Shown in pieces: positions 25,901-37,829 of a stretch of 64,000 bases of DNA; the stretch's first letter is position 1, and each line of letters starts with the position of its first letter. The notes beneath the pieces are model-generated. The model did no database searches. It worked only from the letters and a program-made list of their open reading frames with translations, and was not told the origin of the DNA. The DNA is from Liolophura sinensis (taxonomy: Eukaryota > Mollusca > Polyplacophora > Chitonida > Chitonidae), in the NCBI RefSeq assembly GCF_032854445.1, contig NC_088307.1, forward strand, positions 16,196,017-16,260,016, in the 5' to 3' direction. The translations under genes were made by a program, and so were the position numbers.

Positions 25901-26130
25901 GATTGGATCAATACACTCTTACAGGTTCACACTGATCAGTGTGTATCATGTTACAACAGACAGCTTTGCAAGACCTCCCCTCCCCAAAGCAGCAGAGCAA
26001 CACCTTGTACCTATAAAGACAACAAAGAGTATTAAGGATTACTATTCCCCATGCCCAAATTAGCTCAATTAGTATCATGAGTATAATGTATTCATAGTTG
26101 GCTAGTCTGAAATTTTTGGGGGGGAGGGGG
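22911..26130. other. Non-coding stretch
   Basis: About 3.2 kb. The patch 23430-23640 is GC-richer. On the minus strand it has a good acceptor (gcttctcttcacag) followed by only 12 codons before a stop, which is too little to call an exon. Poly-A runs near 24259 and 24865 are the only simple repeats. No SINE. Confidence 0.45.
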
Positions 26131-26264
26131 CGCTCCTTGGCCGAGTTGGTTAGTGCGCCAGCAAGGCACAATGATCTAGAAACCTCTCACCAATGCAGTC
26201 AGTGTGAGTTCAAGTCCAGTTAATGATGGTTTCCTCTCCGGCTGTATGTGGGAAGGTCTGCCAG
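26131..26264 (+). mobile_element. Family-1 SINE with head but no 3' half
   Basis: A tRNA-like head (tccttggccgagttggttag, an A-box match) and the B box gagttcaagtcc are followed by the first part of the body, ending at gggaaggtctgccag. The central domain and (AAAT)n tail are replaced by the ~65-bp repeat that starts there. This is the opposite of the usual 5' truncation, so it points to later deletion or recombination. Confidence 0.85.
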
Positions 26265-26545
26265 GGACTCTCAACGCCATCAGGTAATGCTAATGTGTCT
26301 TCAGACACGTACCAACATCAACCAGCTTGGGGACCCTCAATGCCATCAGGTAATGCTATGGTGTCTTCAAGCAGGAAATTTTGGCCTTGCAATGTCAGGA
26401 AAACTCTCAATGGCATCAGGTAATGCTATACTGTGTTTTCCGGCACTTTTGGCCCTGAAAACCTTCAATGCCACCATGACAGTTAATCTCATAGTGTAAA
26501 GGTATCAATAGTAAATACTAGGAACTAGGTCAATACCATCAGGTA
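26265..26545. repeat. Irregular ~65-bp repeat, about 5 diverged copies
   Basis: The motif ctcaa(c/t)gccatcaggtaa recurs near 26271, 26337, 26407, 26465 (weak) and 26530, at spacings of 58-70 bp. Sequence between the motifs is only partly shared. Confidence 0.65.
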
Positions 26546-26561
26546 ACACGAGTCCAAGTGA

Positions 26562-27488
26562 ACACAACATACATCACAACAAAGGCATTTGTTTGAAATA
26601 TATAAATAGTACCAGCAGCATTGTGGTGAGTGTAACCCCTTAGGGGAATCATTATGGGTGTTGATAATAGGTATATGGTTACCATGACAACCACGCAAGT
26701 GGAAAAAATGTGTCCACCAAAAATAAAAACTTTATGCAGAAAACAGTTGAAGTTGTAGCCTGGACACATAATCAGTTCTATTTATGTAGTATATATATAA
26801 GGAAAATGGCTATAAGGTTACCATGACAATCACAGAAATGGACAAATGTGAGTGGTGACACATTGTCATCTGTGTATCATGTATCCACTAAAAATTAAAA
26901 CTCTATGTGGAAAACTGTTGGAGTTATAACCCAGATATGAAATCATATCTATTTATACAGTATGTATAAGAAAAATGGCTTTCTGTTTACCATGACAATC
27001 AGGAAAATGGAAAAACGTGAGTCGCAAAACATCGTCATCTGTGAATCTATGTATCCACCAAAAATTAAAACTCCATGTGGAAAAGTGTTGGAGTTAATAG
27101 CCCTGATATGAAACCATATATATATTTATACAGTACATATAAGAAAAATGGCTCTCTGGATACCATGACAATCATGAAAATGGAAAAAATGTGAGTTGCA
27201 AAACATCGTCATCTATGAATCTATGTATCCACCAAAAATTAAAACTCCATGTGGAAAAGTGTTGGAGTTATAGCCCTGATATGAAACCATATATATATTT
27301 ATACAGTACATATAAGAAAAATGGCTCTCTGGTTACCATGACAATCATGAAAATGGAAAAAATGTGAGTTGCAAAACATCGTCATCTGTGAATCTACAGT
27401 GCATGTATCCACCAAAAATTAAAACTCTGTTTGGAAAACTGTTGGACACATAGCCCGGACACAAATACGCACAGACTGACAGACAGAC
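26562..27488. mobile_element. pearl-like element: five core repeats plus ACRG-type microsatellite
   Basis: Core units start near 26679, 26818, 26987, 27160 and 27333. The last two intervals are 173 bp and the earlier ones shorter and more diverged. Each carries ttaccatgacaatca, then cgtcatctgtgaatcta, caccaaaaattaaaac and atttatacagta. The array ends in cacagactgacagacagac, a short ACAG/ACTG tract. Tandem core repeats followed by an ACRG microsatellite is the known layout of bivalve pearl elements, which are considered non-autonomous Helitron-like. The 9-mer tccaagtga lies on both sides (26553-26561 and 27489-27497), which may be coincidence because Helitrons do not make duplications. Confidence 0.6.
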
Positions 27489-27497
27489 TCCAAGTGA

Positions 27498-30400
27498 CAT
27501 CTGGTAATGTTACAAAGTCATGTAAGTTGAAATCTTCCCCTTTTCCCTTGACCAAAAGTGTCGCATGTTAACCTTTGCTAGCATGATATTTGAAATACAT
27601 GATAGCTAGCTTTACTGTCTAGCCTGTCCAAGAGGACTTGAGACTATAGCTGGGACAATTTTTCTCTGCCCTTCAACAGGACAGATCACATCTGCCAAGA
27701 ACTAAACTGATGAGGCATCTCGTCTAATATCACATATCTACCTCGTCAAATGAAATTAGGGATATATACACCGTAAAAATTTGTATTCCTACACTTGTAA
27801 AAAAAAACACGAGAAAACAAAAATACAGATACACTACTGTAGTGTTCCAACTTTACTGACAATTCGTGTTTTTACATATACTTACTTTGCGTGGTCGTAG
27901 AATACACTAACATGTGCAGGGGACGTCAGTCGAGTTAGAGTCATTTGTTATACAGTATTCACAGGGCAGTCAGCAATACGACAGAGACATTACAACTGTA
28001 TGTACATGCCATGTTTTTTATACAGATGCTTTCTACCTGTGCCACTTCAAACCTTGACGCAACCTGGATTTAGTCCATAATCATGGCTGTTACGTTCCTT
28101 AGAGGGATAACGATGGCCAAACATCAAGGCCCAACTGACTGTCACATAAGAAAACACTTTGAAAGTAATGCACGGAACTAATTTGTCAGGATCGCTTTTG
28201 AAAATATCTGTTAACCAACACGCATAACGATGAATAGTTTCATTCAACTGTCAAAGTATGCCGACAATGAAAAGTTCAACACATTCAACCTGCATGTAGA
28301 GATTGAAACAGTATTTACAAAAACAGGCATCATGGAGAAAAAGCAAGACAGAAATGAAAAATAATCAACTGGGTTTGAACCCCACATTACCAGATATCCT
28401 ATACAATGCGTCTAGTGCTGAAAACCACCGATCGAGTTAGGCCTTGGCGATCACTGCACCTGGTGAAGTATGTACATTTCAGGTTGCTCGATACATGGTG
28501 TGCAATCACCACACTCTAGAGTCCCATCCGCTTTGCCTGGGCTCAGTTCAGTTTTGAGAGCAGGCGAGGACAGAGTGCATGAAAGTGACAGGAAATGTTA
28601 GGAGACTATAAAGATATGAAATTTTGGTCCGAACAATTAGAAGGAATAAGCGGAGTTGTGTTTTTTTTGTTTTTTTTTTGTTTGAAAAAGATCCTCAGTT
28701 AAAAGTCATGGCGTACGGTTTCATAGTTACTTTCCTTTGCAGGCATCCCACAGCTTGAGTGTCTCTTCCTTACGGGCATGTAAGGTCTAGACCTGCATAG
28801 AAACTGGAAACCTCGATATTTCTTAATGGTTGAATTTGGCCTGGTAAGAGTAACATGTTTTGGTCTCGTCATGACTCAAGGTACATGTGTGGATAGACAT
28901 TTTTTGTATGTTTCACCATGGCTCTGGACTTATGTTCCTGATAGAACAGGGATATGAGAGAATGCCATTGGGTTTTGTTGAGAATTACCCATGATGCATT
29001 GCGAACAGGGTTTGCTTTACGTGCAAACATTGAAAATTGTCCCTTGACATTTGTGGAGAGAGGGGAGAGTTGCTCATTTCTTGGTTTGAGTGACAGGCGA
29101 CTGACATATGGCATAGGTTACCTGCAGCACATGTATACTAATGCACAGTTACCTCTAAAGTCTCTGCAGTATGCACAGGCTTACGTTTCTATTTCTAAAG
29201 TAGGATGGTGTCATTTAAATATTTCTAGTGAGAAAACTACAGATCGTAGCTCAAATCCGTTGGCATGCACCCGAAACTACATGTCTTGGGCTACAATTTG
29301 GAGCAAGTCTCAGATTTGCAGTTTTCGTGTTACAGGCCATTGAAATTTCGGGACTGAAAAAAGTTTTTGACCATATCTCAAAAAATCAGTGTTGCCAAAT
29401 TCACCAAAATACATGAAAACATTACATCAAACTTACACGCTTTTTATGACGTCATAAGCTCGAGCAATGGCGAGTTTCCAAAGTTTTCAACGAATGTCCA
29501 AGATTCTGTCAAACTTTGTTCTAACTGGGATCACTCCACAAATATATCAAATTTCAAAAGAATCTATTTCTTGCTTCTTGAGAAGATTTTTAAAGGTTTT
29601 AATCAAAATCCAAGATGGCCGCCATGTCACATGACCAAAGTTAACCAAAATTTGCCTGGTAACCTTGTTCCTAAAATCACTAAATTTCACCAACATCTAC
29701 TGAAAATTTTTCTCTTTACAGGTCTTAAAGTTTTCAAACATCCTTAAAAAAAAGAACAGAAGAAACTGAAGAAAAATAGTAAAAATCTGCATGATTTCAA
29801 TAGGTGTTCCAGAGTGCTCAGGGCCACCAGATGAACATGCTTCCAATATACATGTCTCCCTGCTGATAAACATAACGAAGTCACCTGATACACAAGTATT
29901 ACATCTGTTAAAGGCATCTGTTTAATGAGATAAGTGTCCTCTCAGTTTTCGTTCCTCTGGAGATGCTGGACATTGATCACTAGCCCTAACAAGACAATGT
30001 AGTCGCATCCGCAGAGCATGGAGCTCTTGTTAGTTTGCGGACCCAAGGTCCCAGCCAGTGTCATAATTAAGACTGCTGGCTGCCCAGTCAATGCTATATA
30101 GACTATTTCAATGAGCCAGCTGTATATTATACATTGTGTATTATAAGCCTCTTAACAATGGTGAATCTGACAGGACGGCATCTGTCATACTACTGGTACT
30201 GATTAAATCAGGATAAAACAAAACATGCAGATTGCAAACTGTTCATCTCTATGAAGGCCATACTTACATGTAATTCAACCTCACCTGCAGTTAAAAAATT
30301 ACTATACTCAATGTGGTTCGTCACATAATTCAGCGAGAATAAAAAATAAGCAAAGCCATTTTCAGATACAGGTCTAATTAACATAAATGACCCTACTTTA

Positions 30401-31520
30401 TGCTTACTCTGTTTTTATGAATTCTTTTCATTTCAGTGAACTCGCAAACAACTGTTTCAGCATCAACACTTGCAGGAGCAAAAAGTGATGAATTTAAAGC
30501 AGTCAATGGGTTACAAATGATAGCAATTTTTCACACCCTCATATGCTGATCATATCCATGCTGTAGCCTGATGTTATACATCAACAACATTTGTACCTGG
30601 TAACTGCCACTTCGAGCCTGCCTGGGTTAAAGAGAAAAACTAAAGCAACGCTGTCAACATTTAAAGTGCCAGGTCTCTACACACAGACTTGTGTCTTTAC
30701 TGGGTATTTTCTGTCAAAGTGTGTCGTTGTGGGGTTATCTCTGCCTCTTCAGAAATCCAATTTCCTAGAAATTCTTGCAATTAAAAGATTGGGTCAATTT
30801 CAGGAAACTCGAGTGAAGTGCTCTCTGACAGGTTGAATCTTCTCCTCGTTAATGGTGACAGCTAGGACAAGTGTTTACGACAGGCTGCGTAGATGAGATT
30901 CCGCCTGCACCTCGCGATAAACATGCTGGCCTGAGGGATGACAGACACCCTGATACAAGAACTGTCAGACACCGTAATCCTATCAGCACTAAGACTCTTG
31001 TGCACAACTCCACAAATGCAAACGGGTGTAACACCTATGGTCTTATTCCATTCCATTAAGCAATTTATATTTAATAGACGATCGAAAAAAAAAAAACCCA
31101 AAAAACTAACTTATACAGCAAAAAAATCTGAATTGATTTACAGTTCAAATCTGCCCTAAATTTGATCTAAAATTCTCAAAAAATTTGATTTGAAATGATA
31201 GCTGCATGTGTAAGATTGCATGCTCAATCAAAGTCTCTTTCTTGAAAGAGTTCTTGTCGCACATTTAATACATACAACTCAGGAAAGCATATATACAGTC
31301 ATACATAACACAAATTCACAATCAGTACACCAGATGAGATTTGGAAACTGCAAACTGCCCCGATTTTCTCTGACGTGCACATTTCCAGCTGAAATAGTCA
31401 ATTCTCAAGTGGTGTGAAGTAAACAAAAAATAGTCAAGCTTAAAAGAAATGCCACAACAAAAAACTGCGGCACTGCACAAGACTGGCAAGCTTTAGTCCT
31501 GGTGCGAAAAGGGTGAAATA
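27498..31520. other. Non-coding stretch with two unexplained open frames
   Basis: About 4 kb. At 28954-29343 and 29367-29747 (plus) two adjacent open frames of ~129 and ~126 codons follow each other in different frames. They share no motif I recognise and include the phrase ccaagatggccgccatg, often seen in uncharacterised repeats. A GC-richer patch lies at 30840-31060 with an open frame but no good splice sites. Poly-T lies near 28660. Confidence 0.4.
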
Positions 31521-32330
31521 AATCCAGACACAGGCGGCAGCCAAGCACCAAGAAGGGGTGCAGATACAGGAAGCAGACAAACAAAAAGGTGTCCATATAC
31601 AGCAAGCACCCAAGCAAAAGAAAGGGGTCCAGATACAGAAAGCAAACAAGCAACAAGAAGGGGTCCAGATACAGCAAGCAGTCAAGCAACAAGAAAGAGG
31701 TCGAGATACAGAAAGCAAACAAACAATGAGAAGGGGTCCAGATACAGCAAGTAGTCAAGCAACAAGAAGGGGTCCAGATACAGTAAGTAGCCAAGCAAAA
31801 AGGGGTCCAGATACAGAAAGCAAACAAACAATGAGAAGGGGTCCAGATACAGCAAGCAGTCAAGCAACAAGAAGGGGTCCAGATACTGGAAGCAACCAAG
31901 CAATAAAAAGGAGTGTAGGTATAGCCAGCAGCGAAGCAACAAAGGGAGTTCAGATACAGAAATCAGCCAAGCAACAAGAAAGGGTCCTGATAGAGATAGC
32001 AGCAAAGCAACAAGAACCAGTACAGATACAGGAAGCAGGCAAGCAACAAGGAGGAGTCCAGATACAGGAAGCAGGCAAGCAACAAGAAGGAGTCCAGATA
32101 CAGGAAGCAGGCAAGCAACAAGAAGGAGTCCAGATACAGGAAACAGGCAAGCAACAAGAAAGAGTCCAGATCCAGGAAGCAGGCAAGCAACAAGAAAGAG
32201 TCCAGATCCAGGAAGCAGGCAAGCAACAAGAAAGAGTCCAGATCCAGGAAGCAGGCAAGCAACAAGAGGAGTCCACATACAAATACAGGAAGCAGCCAAG
32301 TAGTATGACACAAGATTCAAATACAGGAAA
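31521..32330. repeat. 36-bp minisatellite, about 22 copies, stop-free in all six frames
   Basis: The consensus unit joins aagcaacaagaaggagtc and cagatacaggaagcaggc. Left units are more diverged (for example 'caaacaaacaatgagaag') and the right end, 32030-32270, is nearly homogeneous. The unit has no stop codon in any forward or reverse frame, so long open frames on both strands are expected without selection. Forward frame 1 reads KQQEGVQIQEAG. The left-central part shifts into the frame reading RRGPDTASSQAT and then back. Confidence 0.97.
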
Positions 32331-32391
32331 CACTCAAGAAACAAGAACAAGCCAAGATGTAGGGAACAGCTGTCAAGCATGCAACAGTTCA
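31522..32391 (+). CDS. Possible glutamine-rich repeat exon (weak)
   Basis: An open frame runs from just after a stop at 31519 through the 36-bp array. It ends with a non-repeat tail of about 35 codons (containing SQDVGNSCQACNSSG) at a good donor match, cag|gtaatt, at 32391/32392. If it is read through instead, the frame continues past a hydrophobic stretch to 32554. Against it: there is no ATG before the array, the 5' acceptor (aaataaatccag) lacks a pyrimidine tract, the repeat changes phrase through indels, and the unit is stop-free in every frame. I therefore favour a plain minisatellite. The donor is the only positive sign. Confidence 0.15.
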
Positions 32392-32604
32392 GGTAATTAT
32401 TTCAATTTTACATATACTGTGGTTTGTACATATATTTGTTTGGTCCTTCTAATTAGATTATTAATTATAAAACAAATTCATGTCAAGAGGCGTTTATTTG
32501 TCAGGCTATACAATCACTCTCTTAAAACCTCCCCACAATTAATATCAACCATGTAAAAGGTTATATTTTAAAGAAAAAAAAAACATAGATGTAGCTGTTA
32601 TGTG

Positions 32605-32722
32605 ATTTATTTATTTGATTGGTGTTTTACGCCGCACTCAAGAATATTTCACTTACACGACGGCGAGCAGCATTAATGGTGGGAGGAAACCGGGGGAAAC
32701 CCACAACCATCCACAGGTTGCT
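32605..32722 (-). mobile_element. Short family-1 SINE with 15-bp target-site duplication
   Basis: tgtagctgttatgtg flanks the copy exactly at 32590-32604 and 32723-32737. Only the tail side was inserted. The central segment also lacks the usual gcagagcc block (it reads aaaccgggggaaaccc). This is the longest target-site duplication in the window. Confidence 0.95.
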
Positions 32723-32737
32723 TGTAGCTGTTATGTG

Positions 32738-35700
32738 CAAGAAGAGACAACACGTTATTTTTTATGTGCTTATAAAGAGATAAAGAAAATCAATATAAGT
32801 TCTGAGGCAATTCATCTTGCTAGGTGTAGATGCTAAAATTACAAACACTTGCTTCACAATCTTTGCTTTTGTCAATAAAAAAATTAAGAAGAATTGACCT
32901 TTCAAACCACTGTTTATTTACAATAATAAGCAGTAAAACAAACATTTTGCCACAAAGAAATTTCTAAACGGTCAAAACATCAGCAGGTAAATTTTCATTC
33001 TATAATGTCATCAATTCTCTTCTGATATTAATTAAGATGGCTGCCTTTGGCAAAACATGGTCTATTTGTACTACGCTGTTGCTAACTGCTAAAAATATCA
33101 GACAATAACAATGCTGGGGCCTGATCCGTAAGCCAGAGCATTTAATCCTCTTTAGGAGAAAGTGACTGTCTCCATGACAACTAACAATAGTAGCTATTGC
33201 TAAGAAGGTAAACCCAGACCCGTCACTGTGGTATACAAATTCAAAAACAATATATAAAATATGTACACACCTACATGTACATACGAAAGATATAGTTATA
33301 TTTGCAGGCAGAACATGACCAAGTAAGCTACACATTTCCCCCAATTCTGAGAATTCTACTGGTCTTAGAAATGTGTTTTCAGGTTTGTTTAGAACTGGTG
33401 AGATGAGGGGCAAATCCCAGCTCCTTCACAGTCCTATACCCAAATGCTGCCATCCAAATACTGACTAATACATGATCTTTGCAAAACCAGATCAAAATTA
33501 GCTCTTTAAACCATTAAAAGTGCCCTTAACAGGGATCCAAAAGGGTACCTATCTGTCTTGTGCCTCCTAGACTATAGCCTGATGCATATAAGACTTGAAC
33601 TTAAGACATGCATTAACTTTTGCAGGTGACACATATGTAAGATCAAAGAGGTTGAAAGCAATCAGAAATGTATTGGAAACTGCTGCATGTGTTGACATCT
33701 GTGACAATGCAATCTTAGGTTCATTTTCGGGAAACTACCTTGCTTTTTTCTCCTTTAACACTGTTTTTCATTTGCTGGTGTCAAGTCACTAGTCAGATTA
33801 TCTTTTTGTGGTGTCATTTCACAGGTCCAGAGCTAGGCAAATCTTGAACTTGATCCAAAGTAGAGGTTACATATAGGGGTTACCCAAATTGATTGTCTGT
33901 TTGATATTAGTCTTAACCCTGTGAAGCGATTATGCATAGTGAACGACCTTGTATTAAAAGTTAACTTTCTCTTTTAGCCCCACTATCTAGCCACAATCTT
34001 GTGCTAATATCAAATGATCTTGTGCTAATAGCCAATGATCTTGTCCATTTATTCTACTACAGTTATCTCCCTTGTGCCCTCTCTATCCACAGCTTATTTT
34101 GCAAACAGTCATGTGATGGCTACCCCGGCTAGCAACATGTATGTTAAACAATTTAACCCACCGTTACATATTTTATTTAGCGTTATAATAAAATAGATAC
34201 ATGTCACATCTTGACACCTGTAACATCATGATACTGTACATCATAGTATAGATCTTCAAATTAATTGTCATCTGCATTCAATGTCAAAATATCACCCATC
34301 TTGAGCTGGCAAATCGCGATATGTCGAACAGATAAACATGCATTAATACTATAGCACGTCATATTCTTAAAGGCAAAATGTCTTCTTTAAGTTCAAGGTA
34401 TTATATAGTCATGACCATGCTACTGTTGTTTCAGATACTTCTGACGATTCATAACAAATATGGTTTTAATCATACTTCACAAAAGTAGCCCTACAACGTG
34501 GATGAATCAATCAGAATTTAGCATAATGTGTCACCTGAAAAATGCCAAACTTAATTAGCAATACAGTAATCATGACATATATGTTACTATTGTTGTTTTT
34601 TAATTACTATAATCGTCAGCAAAGTAACTTCTGCGACAGGCACAATCACAGTCAGGTCAGTTTTGATTGAGGGAATTCATCAATACATGTTACTGTCATG
34701 GACAAAGGCCTATTGTAGTGTACACAGATGAGGACGTGTAAATTCAGCTACTATACACAGCTTCATACACAGCCTATATCCATGTAGATATACACAATAG
34801 TTTACCAGTATTTCTTTGTTGTTAGACTTGCATATGGTGTGCTGCATTGTATCAATTATTATAACTACTACACAGAGGCAAATACATCAATTTATCATCA
34901 CCATTGATTGTATTCAGACTGGTGTTTAGTCATACCCTGCCCTTTGAGAGATTCTGCGATGATGTATCTCTCCATCAAAATTACCATAACATCAACAATG
35001 CCAGATGGACAATCCCATAATACAATGTCCATCTGTCAACTAATAACCTTATTGTTGTTGTCATGGCGATCACCAATACAGATTATTAGACGATAATGAA
35101 AGCGATCAGGATTTTATCAGAGACATCAATCAGCGAATCACAGTAAAACATGCTTTGTATGCTTTTTTTCCTTATAAAACACTCCACTGCACGTGGCATT
35201 ATCAACTGTGACATGCATGTTCTACTGTTTTTGATGTCATATTCCCATAATTATTATGACTTCCAGCCCTTTTTTTAATTCTACCACACAGCTATACATG
35301 TAGGTATCAACACTGATACTTCAATACAGAGATTCAACTTGTAGACATGTGACTAGGCCCTTTTATAAAAGTGTTGCCATAGCAACCTACCACATAACAA
35401 AATGCACCGGGAATTGGTTTTGTAAAACAAATACCAAAGTGTGTATATAGTATGAAATCTTGTTCTCAGATCAAAGTTCAAAAGCAGTCAAAGCTACATG
35501 TAGTAATAAAGCAAAATTGTATAATCAATAAAAATTCTTTGATAGGGGGTGGTATCCAAGGCCAACCCTATCAGAAAAAATGTACTTGTACATGTTGTTA
35601 AAAAGGAATTTTTTTTTCTGCCTATACATTCACAAGTATCTTAATGGAATAACTATGTGTGCATAACAGCTACATAGACATATATGTTGGTACTTGCATA

Positions 35701-35743
35701 ACCTGGGACTTACATAACATAATCTGTTATATTAGTCCCAGCT
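32738..35743. other. Non-coding stretch
   Basis: About 3 kb of AT-rich DNA. A 137-codon minus-strand open frame at 33000-33413 has no recognisable motif. A short direct repeat (atcttgtgctaata) lies near 34000. No SINE or array is seen. Confidence 0.45.
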
Positions 35744-35757
35744 ATATCTCACTTATA

Positions 35758-36021
35758 GGTGGACCTTCGTGGCTCTGTTGGTTAGCGCGCTATCGCATCG
35801 TAATGACTGAGGAGTCTCTCACCAATGCAGTCAATGTGAGTTCATGTCCAGCTCATTCTGGCTTCCTTTCTGGCCATGAGAAGGTCTACCAGCAACCTGC
35901 ATAGGGTCGTGGGTTTCCCCCAGGCTCTGCCCGGTTTCCACCCACCATAATGCTGGCCGCCATCGTATAAGTGAAACATTCTTGAGTATGACGTAAAACA
36001 CCAATTAAATAAATAAATAAA
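35758..36021 (+). mobile_element. Full-length family-1 SINE with 14-bp target-site duplication
   Basis: atatctcacttata flanks the element at 35744-35757 and 36022-36035. It has the complete tRNA-like head (A-box region gtggctctgttggttagc, B-box region gagttcatgtcc), the body and the (AAAT)n tail. The B box has T where most copies have A, and the body has several CpG losses, so it is older than the copy at 59467. Confidence 0.97.
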
Positions 36022-36035
36022 ATATCTCACTTATA

Positions 36036-36962
36036 TGATGTACATGTAGGTACAGAATGTCAATGATAATCGTTGCATTCCAGCTATCTTCAGTAATGTA
36101 AACCTTTTCATTGGCAAGTGAGGCAATCTTAATCAACAACGTGCATACACAATTCCTAAACCTATTAAGCCCTGTGAGTCCACTAGCTGTCATTTTTCTA
36201 TTGTTTCCATGGTGGCAGACAGTCTACTTGCAAGGCAAATGCCAAACGCAGTTGTCTTCCCTTGGGGACTTAATCCGGAACACAAGGGGTTCTGGTCATC
36301 AAATTGGGGCTATGATATTTACTCCATGCAGACATGCTACTACTGATTGTCTGTCTTTCACAGACAAACTTGTTCCCAGATATGGTGCTATCATTTCACA
36401 TCACTGCAACAATTTGCCAGTGTACAGTTTATAAAATGGCTTTTTGGGGAAACTGAATATACTCTATAAAATTACAAAAATTCAGAAAAGTTATTAGAGT
36501 CTCCAGGATATTTGTGCACGATTTTACCATCACTACTGAAAATGGCGCAATCTTGCATATACCAAAAAAAAAAAAAAAAATAATAATAAAAAAAAATTCT
36601 TTATGCAATCCACACATGTAATGTGTTAACTGTTATGGACTTCTGAGCTACCATTATTTTTCATTATTTTCAGTAGGAAATGGAACAACACCTTAACCAG
36701 AGTTATTGGTACTGCTACACTAATAACCTGCCCGCTGTTTCTTTCTTGCAGCCCTCACTGCATGGTTTGAAAACTTGCCAAGTGAAAACATGTAACTTGC
36801 CATTGGTCATCAGTGGTCATCACGAGTAAATTATTCCTGAGAGTAACATTAAATCATTCATTCAATGAGTATTCATTAAATTTATTTCTTGATATCATTT
36901 CTTGCTTAAGATCAGACGCAGGACTAATTATTGACATGTACAAGAGCAGTCAGATTTTTTGA
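36036..36962. other. Non-coding spacer
   Basis: AT-rich, with a poly-A/taataata run near 36566-36597. The patch at 36240-36330 contains ttaatccgg, a homeodomain TAATCC-type core, but stands alone. Confidence 0.5.
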
Positions 36963-37100
36963 ATGGAGGAAACCAGAGTGCCCGGGGAAACCATGGACGG
37001 CAAGTTACCCATGAACACATACATGTACTATATTGGTGCAAGACAAGTGGCCCTCAACAAACTTTAAACATGGCCACACAAACGTGGTCAACTGCTTACT
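36963..37100 (-). mobile_element. Family-2 SINE fragment
   Basis: ggaggaaaccagagtgcccg, then gacggcaagttacccatgaa, a region with attggtgcaagacaagtgg, and ccctcaacaaact match the order in the copy at 39363. On the minus strand this is the 3' part of a tRNA-headed element; the head is not visible. Confidence 0.6.
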
Positions 37101-37267
37101 GTCCCCAAGGCCCCAGAAACAGCAAAAACAAGGGGGAAACTCTTTAATCAAGGAAATGTAAATCATTCCAAATGTTCCACAAAGATGAGAGACTGAACTG
37201 TCTCCACTGTTAACATTAAATTAACATGTATGGATCTTAATATAAGTAACAATCCTTTAGAATTTTA

Positions 37268-37725
37268 ATGTGCGTGATTGTACACGCCCACCTGCTTGAT
37301 TGTGGCCGCTTGTTTGATTGTATCCACCTGCATGATTGTAGCCGCTTGTTTGATTGTATCCACCTTAATGATTGTGGCCGCTTGTTTGATTGTATCCACC
37401 TAAATGATTGTGACCACTTGTTTGATTGTATCCACCTGAATGATTGTGGCCACTTATTGGATTGTATCCACCTAAATGATTGTGACCACTTGTTTGATTG
37501 TATACACCTGAATGATTGTGGCCACTTATTTGATTGTATCCAGCTGAACGATTGTGGCCACTTGTTTAATTGTATCTACCTGAATGATTGTGGCCACTTG
37601 TTTGATTGTATCCACCTGAATGATTGTGACCACTTGTTTGATTGTATCCACCTGAATGATTGTGGCCACTTGTTTGATTGTATCGACTTTTACTCAACTG
37701 CTTGATTTTAGCCATCTGCTTGACT
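37268..37725. repeat. 36-bp array made of two 18-bp half-units
   Basis: The unit is gattgtggccacttgttt followed by gattgtatccacctgaat, about 11-12 copies. The two halves share gattgt, cca and ct, so the 36-bp unit is a fixed dimer of an older 18-bp repeat. Degenerate 18-bp monomers (gattttagccatctgctt, gactgtagccacctgctg) continue on the right to about 37740 and a few more to 37830. Plus frame: HLNDCGHLFDCI. Minus frame: GGYNQTSGHNHS. Neither has coding support outside the array. Confidence 0.95.
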
Positions 37726-37829
37726 GTAGCCACCTGCTGGTTACGTGCATGATATAAGTGCCGGCCCGCCTGACCGTACCTACACACCTTGCCATGCCCA
37801 GACTCCTGCATGATTGTGCGCACCTGCCT

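Noticed and set aside
26562-27488. DNA transposon with target-site duplication tccaagtga
   Set aside because: No terminal inverted repeats are seen. The core-repeat plus ACRG layout fits a pearl-like element better, and the 9-mer may be chance.
30840-31060. GC-richer patch with a 62-codon hydrophilic frame (DEIPPAPRDKHAG)
   Set aside because: It looks protein-like, but it has no ATG, no convincing acceptor and overlapping minus frames. Too weak to call.
31405-32380. Long minus-strand open frames rich in leucine, cysteine and tryptophan
   Set aside because: The 36-bp unit is stop-free in all frames, so these are shadows of the array.
33000-33413. 137-codon minus-strand open frame
   Set aside because: No recognisable motif, hydrophobic AT-driven composition, and no splice or promoter support.
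37268-37705. 145-residue plus-strand frame with HLNDCGHLFDCI repeats
   Set aside because: Product of the 36-bp array; no coding sequence continues outside it.
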